From assembly GCF_001625215.2 (NCBI RefSeq), contig NC_030381.2, positions 53,989,214-54,053,213 on the forward strand: 64,000 bases of DNA, in the 5' to 3' direction. This document shows, in pieces, positions 48,075-58,697 of the stretch (position 1 is its first letter; each line of letters opens with the position of its first letter). The stretch comes from Daucus carota subsp. sativus. Taxonomy: Eukaryota > Streptophyta > Magnoliopsida > Apiales > Apiaceae. A program made the translations under genes and the position numbers. A model generated the notes under the pieces. It worked only from the letters and a program-made list of their open reading frames with translations. It did not search any database and was not told the DNA's origin.

Positions 48075-48639
48075 GGAGAGTGACCAACTGACCATGATGT
48101 GTGATTATTACACTAATGCAAGATTAGTTTTTTATGTCAAAGATATGTATTGATAGATGACATTTCTTTCTCTAACTGCTCCAACCACTCTACTAAACTC
48201 AGTAATCTGTTCTAATCTTTCATTGGCTAATATATTTTGTTTCTTCATTTGTCATATTAGTTACTTGTCAACAATCCATTCTTATTGGCTTCAAACTAAT
48301 ATTGTGCCAATAATAATTTTTTTCCCTCTGTTTAAATCACTACATATTGAGATGTTCGGACAAGTTTTCACGTGTCTCGACTAATTCCAGACGGTGATGA
48401 TTAACACGAGATTCCGTAATTATGGTCATCCACTTAAATCTGTATCGCTCTTGTAAAGAACCGGACCGAAGTCTGTATGCCTACTCTCACAATTTCATAT
48501 TCGAGTTTTTTCAATCAAATATGTTCGAGTTTTTTCAATCAAATAGAACTTTCCCAAATAGTAATTATCCTCCTGTCAACTAAAATATGTGAAAACTATT
48601 AAACAGACACACTTGGTCTAGGACATATAAAAGATAGCA

Positions 48640-48805
48640 TATGTCTAGAGGAGGAAAAAAGCGTTGAACGAGAAAAATTCTAAAAAACTAATTTTTCACT
48701 GAATGATGTTGTAACACCCCTATACATACATCAAAAATTTAGGATTAAGTTGTTCAACATTTTTTTTCCGCTAAACGTATACTACTAACATACATATGTC
48801 AGGAC
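48640..48805 (-). repeat. Dispersed repeat copy B (unclassified)
   Basis: The reverse complement shares ordered motifs with 19560-19720 (ATGTATGTTAGTAG, GGGGTGTTACAACATCATTCA, GTTCAACGC). The copies are diverged and have no defined ends. Confidence 0.5.
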
Positions 48806-50020
48806 TGAAACATAAACAGACTCCTTTGGTAACTCATTTGACTCCAAGATATTAGAACAAATTGCTATGATATAGTCTAATGGATAATATAATAGGAGTG
48901 ACGAAATAAGGGGATGGTGGGCAAATTAGAATAACAAAGTTGTGGTTAGTTGAGTACCAATGTTGCACAATTCAGCCCCCACCTGGCCTGTCTTTTAGTA
49001 GTTTTTTCAAATCAGGGACCATTGCAAAGTCAAGAATATTACTTGTGCTATGTGTGTCTTTATATATTCTTGCCAAAAGATTTATTATAGTTTTGCATTA
49101 CTTAAAAATATCCATAACGTTTTACCTAATCTCGATCAAATGTTGCTTATTATCGCAAAAATACCAAAGAAGGTACCATAACGACTACTTGTTGGTCCAA
49201 ATTCGAGGCAGGACCGGTCCATCCTTGAGTGATGATTTTAGGCCCTAAAATTAGGCCCTGTATTAGACCACTCACTAGCTTCAGAGACATTGCAGAAACA
49301 GGGAATCCAGTTTCTGCAAAATTTGATCACAGCTAGCTTCAGTGGTCTATGCTTGTGTGAAGGGGGATGATGATCGTGATCGTCCTAAACATTGCATTAG
49401 CAACAACGAAAAATGTATTTGATATATCGCAATGTATTACCGTATTTCTTTAATAGAGGAGGAGTGTTTACCAGAATCATATTGTATTCTAACATTCTCT
49501 CTACCGTATTATTTTAATAGAGGAGGAGTACTTACCAGGATCATATTGTATTCTAACATCCTCCTTCACTCGAAAACCAATATCTTGATCGAAAATGGAT
49601 CATGAACATATATCTTTAAAACATTGACTCCGAGTCTCGTGCAAGTCTGGCCTATCAAGATCGTATTTTATTCCTAACAATATGAGGCAAATTAGATGTT
49701 GATTATTCCCGGTATGAAACAGGAAATGCACGGGTGAGGAAAAATGGGAAGACACAATCAGGAAAAAATTAATTTAATTTAATTGTTTCGAACCTGATGC
49801 TTTATTCTGTATATATTGTTGTGATTTGTAACGATCTGTCGCTACTTTATCAAAAGTTGTCACACTCTCATCACGTTTATACATCTTTTTCTACTCAACA
49901 TTTATTTTAATATATTTTTCAAAATTTAATTTTATAATTATTTTTCATTTTTTCCTAAATGAAAATTTATAATTGTCCTGTGAAATTAGGGTTTCCTATA
50001 CGTCTTATTTGAAGGCCAAA

Positions 50021-51473
50021 ATGAAGAAGAGGTGTGCAAAGAAGGGGTGGATTCGCATAAAGAATGATTGTCGTGGGTTGTATATTCGATCAGACAACCT
50101 CGGACCAGGCGCCATGAGGAAGGGAAGGCGAGTACACGTAAGAGTTCCTCAATCATCGTATCTTTAATCTTTTGTGTTTCTGTTCATGTTTTGTGTTGTA
50201 TAATTCATTGTATCTGTATTGAAATTCTAGTTTGTCGCTGGTGTACCTATGAAGAAAATCTACGATGCGTCGAAAAACAAGAAATTGTATCCCATATATA
50301 TGGATGAATATGTTTGTCTTACGGAGCTGGCTATTCACCTCTATAATATCAAGGAGGTTTGTTTCTCGGGCTCTCGACAAGCGATTGATGCAACATTCTG
50401 TGTGTATTTCAGATTTCCGATTAATTCTTGTGGTATTTGTTATTTAACTAACGATTTATACGTACAAGTGATTGATGCAACTATCTGCATGTGTTTCAGA
50501 TTTCCGATTAATTTTTTTGGTATTTGTTATTTAACTAATTATTTATACATACAAGCGATTGATGCAACTATCTGCATGTGTTTCAGATTTTCGATTAATT
50601 TTTTTGGTATTTGTTATTTAACTAATTATTTATACATACAAGCGATTGATGCAACTATGTGCATGTATTTCAGATTTCCGATTAATTCTTTTATGCATAC
50701 AGCATACACAATTCAGCCAAGTCAAGCTGCTTAAGATAGTGACAGAGCAAGGTGGGTATTGGGTAAATCATATCACATTTGAAGCCCTGTCACCTCTCGG
50801 GGATGCTACAGTTTTTAAAACAACAATAACGGAGATTTTTCGCCAATATCGGAAGATAGAGATTAAGCCTGTTAAGCTCAAATGCTCTCAGTCTCATGAC
50901 AATGGTGAAAAGTCTAAACAAGATCCGCCCCTTGATATTGCTCAACAGCCCGTCATCAAAACTTTCCCTGCTGTATGTTTCCATATTCCTATTAGCCATG
51001 CCTTCGCTATCCTATGTGCGCGCTAGTGCTTGTTATACTCACTCGTATGATTTATGTATATTGAATTTCTGCAATGTAGAAAGCTTTGGTAGATCTGGCC
51101 CCTTTTCTCTCCCAGTATGCTCTTATCATGTATAACATAGACGAGGTCCGTCTCCTATTATTTATCTTTGTTTTAATTAATAATTTAATATTTATAATTA
51201 TTAATATCTAATCAGTTACACTGCATACACTCTCGTGCGCACACACAGGTAAAAATAAAAAGAGAGGCAGTTCATGACATTTCCTCACTGAAAGTTGTCA
51301 AGGCAATTAAACTTGATTCAGAGGAGGGTACTCTTTACCACGTTACTTTCACAGCCTCCTTGCGTGATGAGAGCAAGAACATTGAGACCTTCGAGACACA
51401 AATATGTGTGCCTACCCTCTTCCCAAATATGACCATGGAAGTAAGGGAAATTAAGATGATCAAGCATGACTGA
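50021..51473 (+). CDS. Two-module cystatin-like protein of unknown function
   Basis: Five exons (50021-50137, 50231-50356, 50703-50972, 51080-51145, 51249-51473), all phase 0, give 267 residues. A basic N-terminus (MKKRCAKKGWIRIKND) precedes two segments with the plant cystatin layout. Each has an amphipathic helix with a LAxxxxxxYN-like pattern (ELAIHLYNIKE; PFLSQYALIMYNIDE), then a strand pair (LLKIVTEQGGYWVNHITFEA; LKVVKAIKLDSEEGTLYHVTFTA). The Q-x-V-x-G loop that enters the active site of cysteine proteases is missing from both, so protease inhibition is doubtful. There is no signal peptide, and I infer an intracellular protein. Exon joins rest on frame and fold continuity; the acceptor at 50702 is one of several similar CAGs created by a tandem repeat in intron 2. 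Alternatives: a plant-specific cystatin-fold family of DUF type. Confidence 0.65.
50390..50700 (+). repeat. 87-bp tandem repeat in intron 2 of the cystatin-like gene
   Basis: GCGATTGATGCAAC recurs at 50393, 50470, 50557 and 50644 (spacings 77, 87 and 87). Each unit contains TGTRTTTCAGATTT, a potential splice acceptor. A further diverged copy lies outside the gene at about 52440-52520. Confidence 0.92.
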
Positions 51474-51761
51474 TGCAGGTTATTCTATCCTGCATTCCCT
51501 AATTTATTATGCTGTTTTGATTTCAAGTGCTCCTCAGTTTATCCCTCCCCCTTTCTTCCTTCTTTTCTCGACTTTGAAATTTTCTTTTTTGTATAGTGAA
51601 TACTGCTGCATCCTGCTCATATTTTTAACTGGATATAAATTAGACTCTTTACTGTTGACATGACGACATGCGTGCTTCCCTCAATCTCCAGGTTTTCGTC
51701 CAACTAGCAAGTTTATAGCGGCATTGAGTTGAGTTGAGTTGAGTTGTGATGCTACCAGCAT

Positions 51762-52208
51762 CAGGGACGGAGCCACACTGGGGGCAGTGGGGGTACTTGC
51801 CCCCAGTAGCTCGTGAATGGTTTACTAGTTCTATTATGTAAAATTAATGAAGTATGGCTTTGCCCCCTTGGTTTAGATGTGTGTCTTTTCTGGATGTGGT
51901 TCAAGTTCGACTCCTCCCAGTTTCATTTGATTTTTTCTTGCCCATTCTTTACTACATTTGTTTTCTTTTTTGCCCAGTCTTGTGTCTCAGCCTCTTCAGT
52001 CCTAATATTTGCTTGTATCAGACTCTCACAGCCCATAAGGCTGGGCTAATATCACTACTTCTCTCCATATTTTGTGAATTTCTTATCATAAATTCGTATA
52101 TTTAACTCATTAATCAACTCAAACCATTTTTGGTTAAAAGAAAATTAGCGATTTTTTTTTTGGTGTGTTTTTTGCCCCCACATAACCAAATTCCTAGATC
52201 CGTCCCTG
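51762..52208. mobile_element. Non-autonomous hAT element, 447 bp
   Basis: Inverted ends CAGGGACGGA / TCCGTCCCTG are flanked by a perfect 8-bp duplication ACCAGCAT (51754-51761 and 52209-52216), diagnostic of hAT transposons. The interior has complementary GGGGGCAGTGGGGG and TGCCCCCA tracts and no transposase. It lies about 290 bp downstream of the cystatin-like gene. Confidence 0.92.
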
Positions 52209-52216
52209 ACCAGCAT

Positions 52217-53485
52217 GTTCGTTTTTATATGACTATTGAATCAAACAATACAAATGTGTTGCTGAGTCTCATTTTGCAAACTGGGGGTTGTATTATCTGT
52301 AGTTTGTGTTTGCAAAGCAAGCAACTCTGATGCAAGCCAACAAAGTGGCAATTTTTTCTTGTTTGGCAGGTGGTCAGAGTATTTCTGCAGTCTAAACTGT
52401 GAAAACCGAACATGCATTTTGTTAATTTACTGACTACATTTATACGTACAAGCAATTGATGCAACTATCTGTAGTAAGATTCTGCATGTATTTCTGATTT
52501 CCGATTAATTCTTCTAGTATCAAACAAAGAATTTATACATATCTGTAGTAGGATGTTGGTTTCTTCTTCTTCTTTTTTTTCCCCCGCTAAGTTTGTGTTA
52601 ACCTGCAGTATGATGTTGTGGCCAAATTAACTTGCAAAAATGAGTTATACAAAGCAGATTAGATGCTGATTATCTTAATTCATGTGTTTATAATTCTCTC
52701 TTTTGTACACAGCAATGTCCACACTTGTCACCTTTTATACTGTGCGAACGCAAACCTAGAGAGTTGAAAGCAAAATGTCATATGTTCACATCTCTCCGAA
52801 AAGTTGTTGGTTTTCATAAGGGCTAACTTATTGCTTTGAGAAATACCCAGAAAGGAGTATAATGAATTAACGACGTTACTTCATTACTTGGTATTTAGAA
52901 TGTCCAAGCTAAGGCACGTACATGATAATATTTGCGTTGTGGTTTAAGAAGAGCTGTATGAAAAATTATTTATTTATTTTAAAATAATTTATATTAAGAT
53001 ATACCAATAAGTATTCACATCAACAAACCTAATTAAAATATTTCACATCAATTGATATGTCATTATGTATAAATTTTCTGTGTATAATTATTTACACCTA
53101 GTACTACTTTTAATTGAATCTGTCCGAAATGTATACTGCATTATGAAAAGTTCATATAATTTCGAAAGCTAAAACTAAGATCAAATTTTAAAAATATGAT
53201 TAATATTTATTAAAATTAGTTGGTGATGATTCTTGATTGATCAAAGATATTAACATATAGGTGAATTAATTAATTTAAATTTCTATTATAAGTTATTAGT
53301 CAGTGTTTGAAAAATTTTGATTTATTAAAAATTCCTGATTTTATTAAAAAAATAATTTGTTTTTTTAAAACTTTCAGTAATTTATTTATTGCATTTCGTT
53401 TTGACTAAAAATTCTGATTTATTCATAAAATTTGCAACAAATAAATCAGAAATCGATAGAATAACCGGTTTTCAATTTTTAACTA
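52217..53485. other. AT-rich intergenic sequence
   Basis: Apart from the stray copy of the cystatin-intron repeat (about 52440-52520), I see no gene or repeat with defined ends. Confidence 0.55.
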
Positions 53486-53679
53486 GGGTCTTTCTAGTGT
53501 GTGCCCAAGGGCACACATTAAGCACTAAATTTGATGAGTTTAGTGGATTTTGATTGGTGGAGTTGGTGTAAATGCAAGGGGGGTCATCCATATTTATGAT
53601 TACATGACCAATAAGAATGCACCAAACTCATAAAAATTAGTGCTTAGTGTGTGCCCTTGGGCACACCATAGAAAAACCG
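53486..53679. mobile_element. MULE-type MITE, 194 bp
   Basis: Ends GGGTCTTTCTAG / ATAGAAAAACCG continue into the mirrored GTGTGCCCAAGGGCACAC and AAGCACTAA blocks. A perfect 9-bp duplication TTTTAACTA (53477-53485 and 53680-53688) flanks it. It sits 194 bp upstream of the ZNF706-like start codon, within the likely promoter. Confidence 0.9.
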
Positions 53680-53831
53680 TTTTAACTATGGTTTAATTTT
53701 TCTTTTTAGGATTCGTATAATCGTATCCTGATGATATTAATCCCTATTCCCGAAGAGACCGGCCTATGTTCCAAGTCGGGCCAACACACGCCCACGCATA
53801 GTAGTTAAACAATTTGACTCAAGCCAAACGA

Positions 53832-53858
53832 GAGCGAGAGAGAGAGAGAGAGAGAGAG
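53832..53858 (+). repeat. (GA)n microsatellite in the 5' UTR of the ZNF706-like gene
   Basis: An almost pure GA tract lies 15-40 bases before the ATG. A (CT)n tract of similar length (53999-54025) starts 4 bases into the first intron, so the two tracts are complementary across exon 1. Confidence 0.95.
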
Positions 53859-53872
53859 ATTTGAGAGAGAGG

Positions 53873-55904
53873 ATGACAAGGGGAAAACAAAAGATAGAAG
53901 CCCAGAAAAAGAACGCAGAGAAGAATCAGAAATCAAAAGGCTCTCAATTTGAACATCGTGCTGTTGCCCTCAAAGTCACCTGTTCTATTTGTAAAGTACT
54001 CTCTCTCTCTCTCTCTCTCTCTCTCCTCCCTCTGTTTTATATAGATTATGTGTGTGTGTTTTTTCTTGATTTCTTGATTTGGGTCCTGATTTTGTGTATG
54101 GTTATTATATGAATTTGGGTGGTTTTGTTTTCTTGATTTGTGTGCCAAAGTTTTGATTTTGATTTTGATTTATGTGTTTGAACTTTGAGGTTAAGTTTGA
54201 GCTTTAAAGAATTCAGAAACATGAAAGAAGTAATGATTCTGATAGTAGGAAGAATTGTTCGAAAAAAGATTGGAATTTTGACAGAAAACGAAGATTATGT
54301 TATGTTAAACGACAAGGATGGGATAAGGTACAAGTACGGTGTAGATTGTTAATGTTTCGGTTGATTAATCTGTGATGAGAATATATAGTTTTGGTGGTAG
54401 TAATGTTAAGTAGTTCCTTTGATCCTGTAGTCTTGCTTGCTATTGTTCGATGCCTGATCCCATATCAATGGTAGGAAGGAATGGAATGTCGTAGTTATAC
54501 AATGAGTTTGTGGTGGTAGAGAATCGAAGGTAGAAGAGAAAGATCAAAGAGGGAAGAGTGAAGAAAATGAGGGAGTTCAAAATTTTGATGATAAACTTTG
54601 TGAATGAAGGAAAAGAATTTTGGATTATTGTAGAACTGGTTTGATCAAGCCCAAATATAATGTGTGAATAGAATGGACTATGAAGTATGAATGCAATATG
54701 TAACAATGTCAATGTTACCATACATTTTTCACTCCATTCTCACCCCTCCCCTCCCCCTTTCGTATTCGTATGACTTCATGCAACTATACGACCGGGTTCT
54801 AGCATTTTAACTTGTATTAGCACTCGTTGTTCTAGGCACTCATTCACTAAGAGGTTAATGCCTTATAGACCTTGCACCTTGGCACCTTCAAAGGGTTATT
54901 GAGATATAGGAATATGTGTGATTCGGGGAATCTTATATAGGAGTAGTTTTTTTCTTGTTGTGTGGAAAGTTATTTTTACTTTATTGAGTCCTAATATCTG
55001 TTGCCACTCTTGTTGCACGTATCTTTGAACTGAGATGAGTGCCTCACCAAACTTGTGCACACACGCCTGAGGCTTGTGCTCATGAAATTGAATGCAGCAA
55101 CCCCTACACCTTGATGCCCTCGCAAGTTGCATCTGCAGAATTTTCACTATTATAAGTAAAAGAAGTAGTAAGTCTCCGATAATACAATAAACCAAGTAAT
55201 AAGTCTCCAATAATACAATAAACACAACCAAGTAACACCATTGTAAAACTAAATTTATTATTATTATGAATAGATTATTGATGTTGGATAATTAAATAAT
55301 GTCTTTGGTCATATATGACTAATGGTAAGTTGGGTGGGTTTGGGTGTTGTGGGACTCTATGATATATACTTATTGAAGTTCTTTGAACATGCTAGGACGT
55401 TTTGGTGAAGGTAAAAATCATATTTTCTGGTTATTAGGAACATGCCAGTTGAAGGCTTGAAGCTCATTCTGGGCTGAGAGTGCTTCAATAGGCTTGCAAC
55501 CTCTTTGGCTGTGTATTGTAAGCTGTTTTGCACTTTGGAAATGACTGGATGACTTTTAAAGAAACTTGAAAAGTGACAGAGGGATGCTTCTAAGATTTTA
55601 CCTCTTCACTTTGAATTTCTTTTTTATCATAAATCGTTTTCGAAGGAGGGTCCCTTGCGGCATCTCACTTTTGAAGTTACTATCTAGTTTATAGGGCAGG
55701 TATTTGTGGCAAGAGATCAAATGTTGATCTACACATGATTCATTCTTCCCTATTATCTTCCCCGGTTGTCCTCTAAATTATAAGTTTTATAAATTTTTGT
55801 TTTTTTTTTTGTAATTTCAGGCGCAACTGGCAAATCAGAACCAACTCAATGATCACTATTCTGCCAAGCATCCAAAAGAAAAGCCCCCAAGCAATTCAGA
55901 ATAA
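53873..55904 (+). CDS. Small C2H2 zinc-finger protein, ZNF706/SERF-like
   Basis: Two exons (53873-53995 and 55821-55904) encode 68 residues. Residues 1-30 are the basic 4F5/SERF-type region (MTRGKQKIEAQKKNAEK). Cys37, Cys40, His53 and His58 form a C-X2-C-X12-H-X4-H finger, followed by PKEKPP as in animal ZNF706. Such proteins are small, basic and probably nuclear or RNA-associated; the plant role is not known to me. The intron is 1.8 kb. The start is the first ATG after a GA-rich leader and fits the family's M(A/T)RGxQK start. Confidence 0.88.
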
Positions 55905-56851
55905 TCTTCCCATCTTCTGATTTCAGAACCTTAAAATGTAATCTGAGTTGAAATCATTCGGGCCAATAAATATAATAATTACCGGATTTCTTGAATGAGT
56001 TTGTTGTTGCATGTTCCAAATTGGTTTATCTTCGAGATGGTTTTAACAACATGCTTGTGGAATGCCTGGAGAAGGCCCGTGTTTACAATACTTCTTTTGC
56101 TTTTCTTTTCCTTTTTCTATTATGCCATATATTATGATAAGTGGAGTGAGGGACTTATGATAGAAATACCAAACACTTGGACATAATACATATGATGAAA
56201 CCATGTTTTTTGTCTTTGATAGCTTTATGAGTTGCTTATATACCGCCCTAGTACTTGCTCTATAAGTTTTGAGAGATTTCGCACTTGCGGAGAATTTGAA
56301 CAAAATATGGTGGTTATGTTTCCTACGGGAAGATGGGATTTGTAGGACATATCCTCCAAATGTTGGGTACACAGATATGTAATCTCCTTCCCTTTTCTAT
56401 TTATGCACCGTCAAGAGTGGCCTCCATCTTTTTGCATATATTAGTGACATTAGTCTTTCATATGAATGCTTCTCCATCAACTGTATATTGATCCTTTGCT
56501 GCTGTCGAATGAAATGATCTTGCTACTTGCTGTTGGCATTCATCACACTGGTTTGTTTTGATGAATGTTCACCTTTGCTGATAATAATAATGAATGAGTT
56601 CTAAAATTATTATAATGAAATATATTACTTATTAGAGTTATTTGTCAAAGAAATTAAATAATCATTCTGTTTCGTACATTTGTCAATAATTTTTTACACT
56701 GCGTAACACATATTTTAAGGTGAATATAAATTAGAGTTCAATAAAAAAAATTCATATCTTTATTTGAAAAAAAGAAATTAAAAACAAGATATTAACTATA
56801 GCATGTCAAGCCTAAGTTAACAACCTTGTGGGAATGAGTAATTTTGAAATA
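55905..56851. other. 3' UTR and intergenic spacer
   Basis: The 3' UTR of the zinc-finger gene probably covers the first 100-250 bases. No other gene is apparent. Confidence 0.6.
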
Positions 56852-57085
56852 CTCCCTCCGTCCCATTGGATTGTTAACATCACTTTTTGGCACGCTTTTT
56901 AAGGCCTCAATAAAATATAGTTCCATGATGTTTTTTTTATAAAAAATATTCTGAATAAAAGTTTGATGTCTAAACTTTTATTCAGAAAAAAAATAAATTT
57001 AAAAAATATTATATTGCTATATTTTATAAGAGCCTCAAAATGCGTGCAAACAGTGTACGTTAACAATCCCACGGGACTGAGTGAG
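56852..57085. mobile_element. Stowaway MITE, 234 bp
   Basis: CTCCCTCCGTCCCATTGGATTGTTAAC at the left (TA at 56850-56851) mirrors GTTAACAATCCCACGGGACTGAGTGAG at the right (TA at 57086-57087). The interior is related to the 14963 element (both contain AAGGC...ATAAAA and TTTATTCAGAAAAAA blocks). It ends 350 bp upstream of the F-box start codon. Confidence 0.9.
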
Positions 57086-57340
57086 TAACATTTTGTGATT
57101 TAATTTCAATATAATATCAAAGTAATATTTTTATTATAATTTTAGATCGGAAATATAAGTGCTTATTCCAGTTTATAACCTTTATTTCAGACCGAAACTT
57201 TACGTTTCAAAAAAAAAAAGACCGAAACTATCTATATACTCCATTAAACAAGTTGCGACTCTGACTCACCCCGAGAATTAATCAGAAATCGTAACTAATT
57301 TGTTTATCCGTAAATTCAGGATTTATGTAAGATTTTGTTG

Positions 57341-57349
57341 TATAAAAGG
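57341..57349 (+). promoter_or_regulatory. TATA box of the F-box gene
   Basis: TATAAAAGG lies 94 bases before the start codon at 57435, giving an expected transcription start near 57372. Confidence 0.65.
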
Positions 57350-57434
57350 ATTAAATGGGAGGATTTAGAACACAGTTGCAGTAGTTATCAAAGTCCATAT
57401 TTAGTAAACCCTAGCTTTCTAATTTGGTCCTGAA

Positions 57435-58697
57435 ATGGCACTTCCACTAATTGATGAAATACTCTGTCGCCTTCCTGTTAAGCATCTTCTTTGTTGTCGA
57501 TGCGTGTCGAAAGATTGGTGTTCACTTATCGATAGCGCTGCGTTTATCAAGAAACATCATGCCAATGCTATTGAATGTAACCCTGAGGGTGATGGAGTAA
57601 TTATCAATGATATTGAGTGGAACCCTACTGATGGTGATGGTGAAGTTGTTACTCGAGGTCAGTATTGTTTGACCGATCTCGAGTCGTTGTATGGTGATGA
57701 GGATGAGGATGTTGTGGAAATTGATGAGCCGCTTAAGGCGGTTTTGTGGAATGCGGGGTTTGTAGGGGCGGCGAATTGCTTAGCTTGCTTTTGCAAGAAT
57801 GGTGTTAAGGAGTTTGTGGTAGTGAATCCAGCAACTAGGAAGTTTAGGAAGGTGCCTAGCATGGTGGGTGAGATTGGGGAGTGGTTTGAGGCGGCTCTGG
57901 TTACCCGATTCGGGTTTGGTTATGATCATGTCAATGATGATTACAAGATTGTGAGGGTTGCGCAGTTTACACAGGATAATCCGAATTCGTTTCATGGCAT
58001 AGTGGTTGCGGTCTACAGCTTGAGATCTGATAATTGGACGGAGATTCAGAATGTTCCTAGTAATGTTTGTCTTGTAACTCAATTGGGCTTGTTTACGAGT
58101 GGAGCTTTGTATTGGTTGGGGAATAAGGTTTCACATGGTTTGTATCATAGGATTATTGTTAGTTTTGATCTCGGGATTGGACAATATATGGAGATCCCAT
58201 TCCCTGTGCTACCATTTCTTGTTCCCAATGAGTGTTTTTCTGTTGTTCCTACTAGAGGATCCCTTTGCATCTTTAATAAGCATGCGGAATCTGGTATGGA
58301 TGTGTGGTTGAAAAATAATTCTGGGGAGGAAAGTCCTTGGTACAAAGCATTTTCTGTAGAGCAATGTGCGCTTGGATCTTTTGAGTATATTAAACTTGTT
58401 GCTTTTTCCAAGGATGGCAAGGAGGTATTATTGAACGTGGGTAACACAGACTGTCGAAGCACCACAAAACTTGTGTGGTATGAACCTGAAAGGAAGGTAG
58501 TGAAAAATGTTAGGATTCGTGGTATTCCAAGCAGGTTTGGTTCAAAACTATACAGAGAGAGTCTCTTGCAACTGACCAAGAATGAGGGTCTCGTACAACT
58601 GACTGAGAATGAGGGTCTCCTACAACTGACTGTGAATGAGCAGCTGCAGAAGCCATCAGAAGACAAGAAAGAAGAGAAACAACAAAAGAAAAGGTAA
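57435..58697 (+). CDS. F-box protein with F-box-associated (FBA type 1) domain, CPR1-like
   Basis: It is a substrate-recognition subunit of an SCF ubiquitin ligase. One exon, 420 residues. The F-box is at residues 1-40 (LIDEILCRLPVKHLLCCRCVSKDWCSLIDS). The associated domain spans about 110-375, with VVNPATRKFRKVP, FGFGYDHVNDDYKIVRV, VYSLRSDNWTEI, GALYWLG, ISFDL-like IVSFDLGI and LVWYEPERKVVKNV. An acidic insert (residues 55-100) separates the two. The C-terminus carries three 9-residue copies (LLQLTKNEG, LVQLTENEG, LLQLTVNEQ; 58563-58643) and a Lys/Glu-rich tail. The stop overlaps a possible donor (AG/GTAAAA at 58693); splicing to 61019 would replace the end with about 16 other residues. The substrate is unknown; CPR1 relatives target NLR immune receptors. 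Confidence 0.9.
   Translation: MALPLIDEILCRLPVKHLLCCRCVSKDWCSLIDSAAFIKKHHANAIECNPEGDGVIINDIEWNPTDGDGEVVTRGQYCLTDLESLYGDEDEDVVEIDEPLKAVLWNAGFVGAANCLACFCKNGVKEFVVVNPATRKFRKVPSMVGEIGEWFEAALVTRFGFGYDHVNDDYKIVRVAQFTQDNPNSFHGIVVAVYSLRSDNWTEIQNVPSNVCLVTQLGLFTSGALYWLGNKVSHGLYHRIIVSFDLGIGQYMEIPFPVLPFLVPNECFSVVPTRGSLCIFNKHAESGMDVWLKNNSGEESPWYKAFSVEQCALGSFEYIKLVAFSKDGKEVLLNVGNTDCRSTTKLVWYEPERKVVKNVRIRGIPSRFGSKLYRESLLQLTKNEGLVQLTENEGLLQLTVNEQLQKPSEDKKEEKQQKKR

Larger units (their letters stand above)
48015..50020. other. Divergent promoter region between kinase and cystatin-like genes
   Basis: Both flanking genes read away from this 2-kb gap. It holds the kinase TATA box, a dispersed repeat copy (48640-48805), and a tandem duplication at about 49438-49562 (unit about 66 bp containing AATAGAGGAGGAGT and CATATTGTATTCTAACAT). 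I see no coding exon. Confidence 0.55.

Noticed and set aside
50249..50734. 161-codon frame running through the cystatin-like intron repeats
   Set aside because: It reads through a donor and a tandem non-coding repeat. The cystatin-like frame is continued only by splicing 50356 to 50703. Kept as a point to check, not as a gene.
54440..54721. 93-codon minus-strand frame in the ZNF706-like intron
   Set aside because: Composition resembles intron sequence and no domain or promoter is visible.
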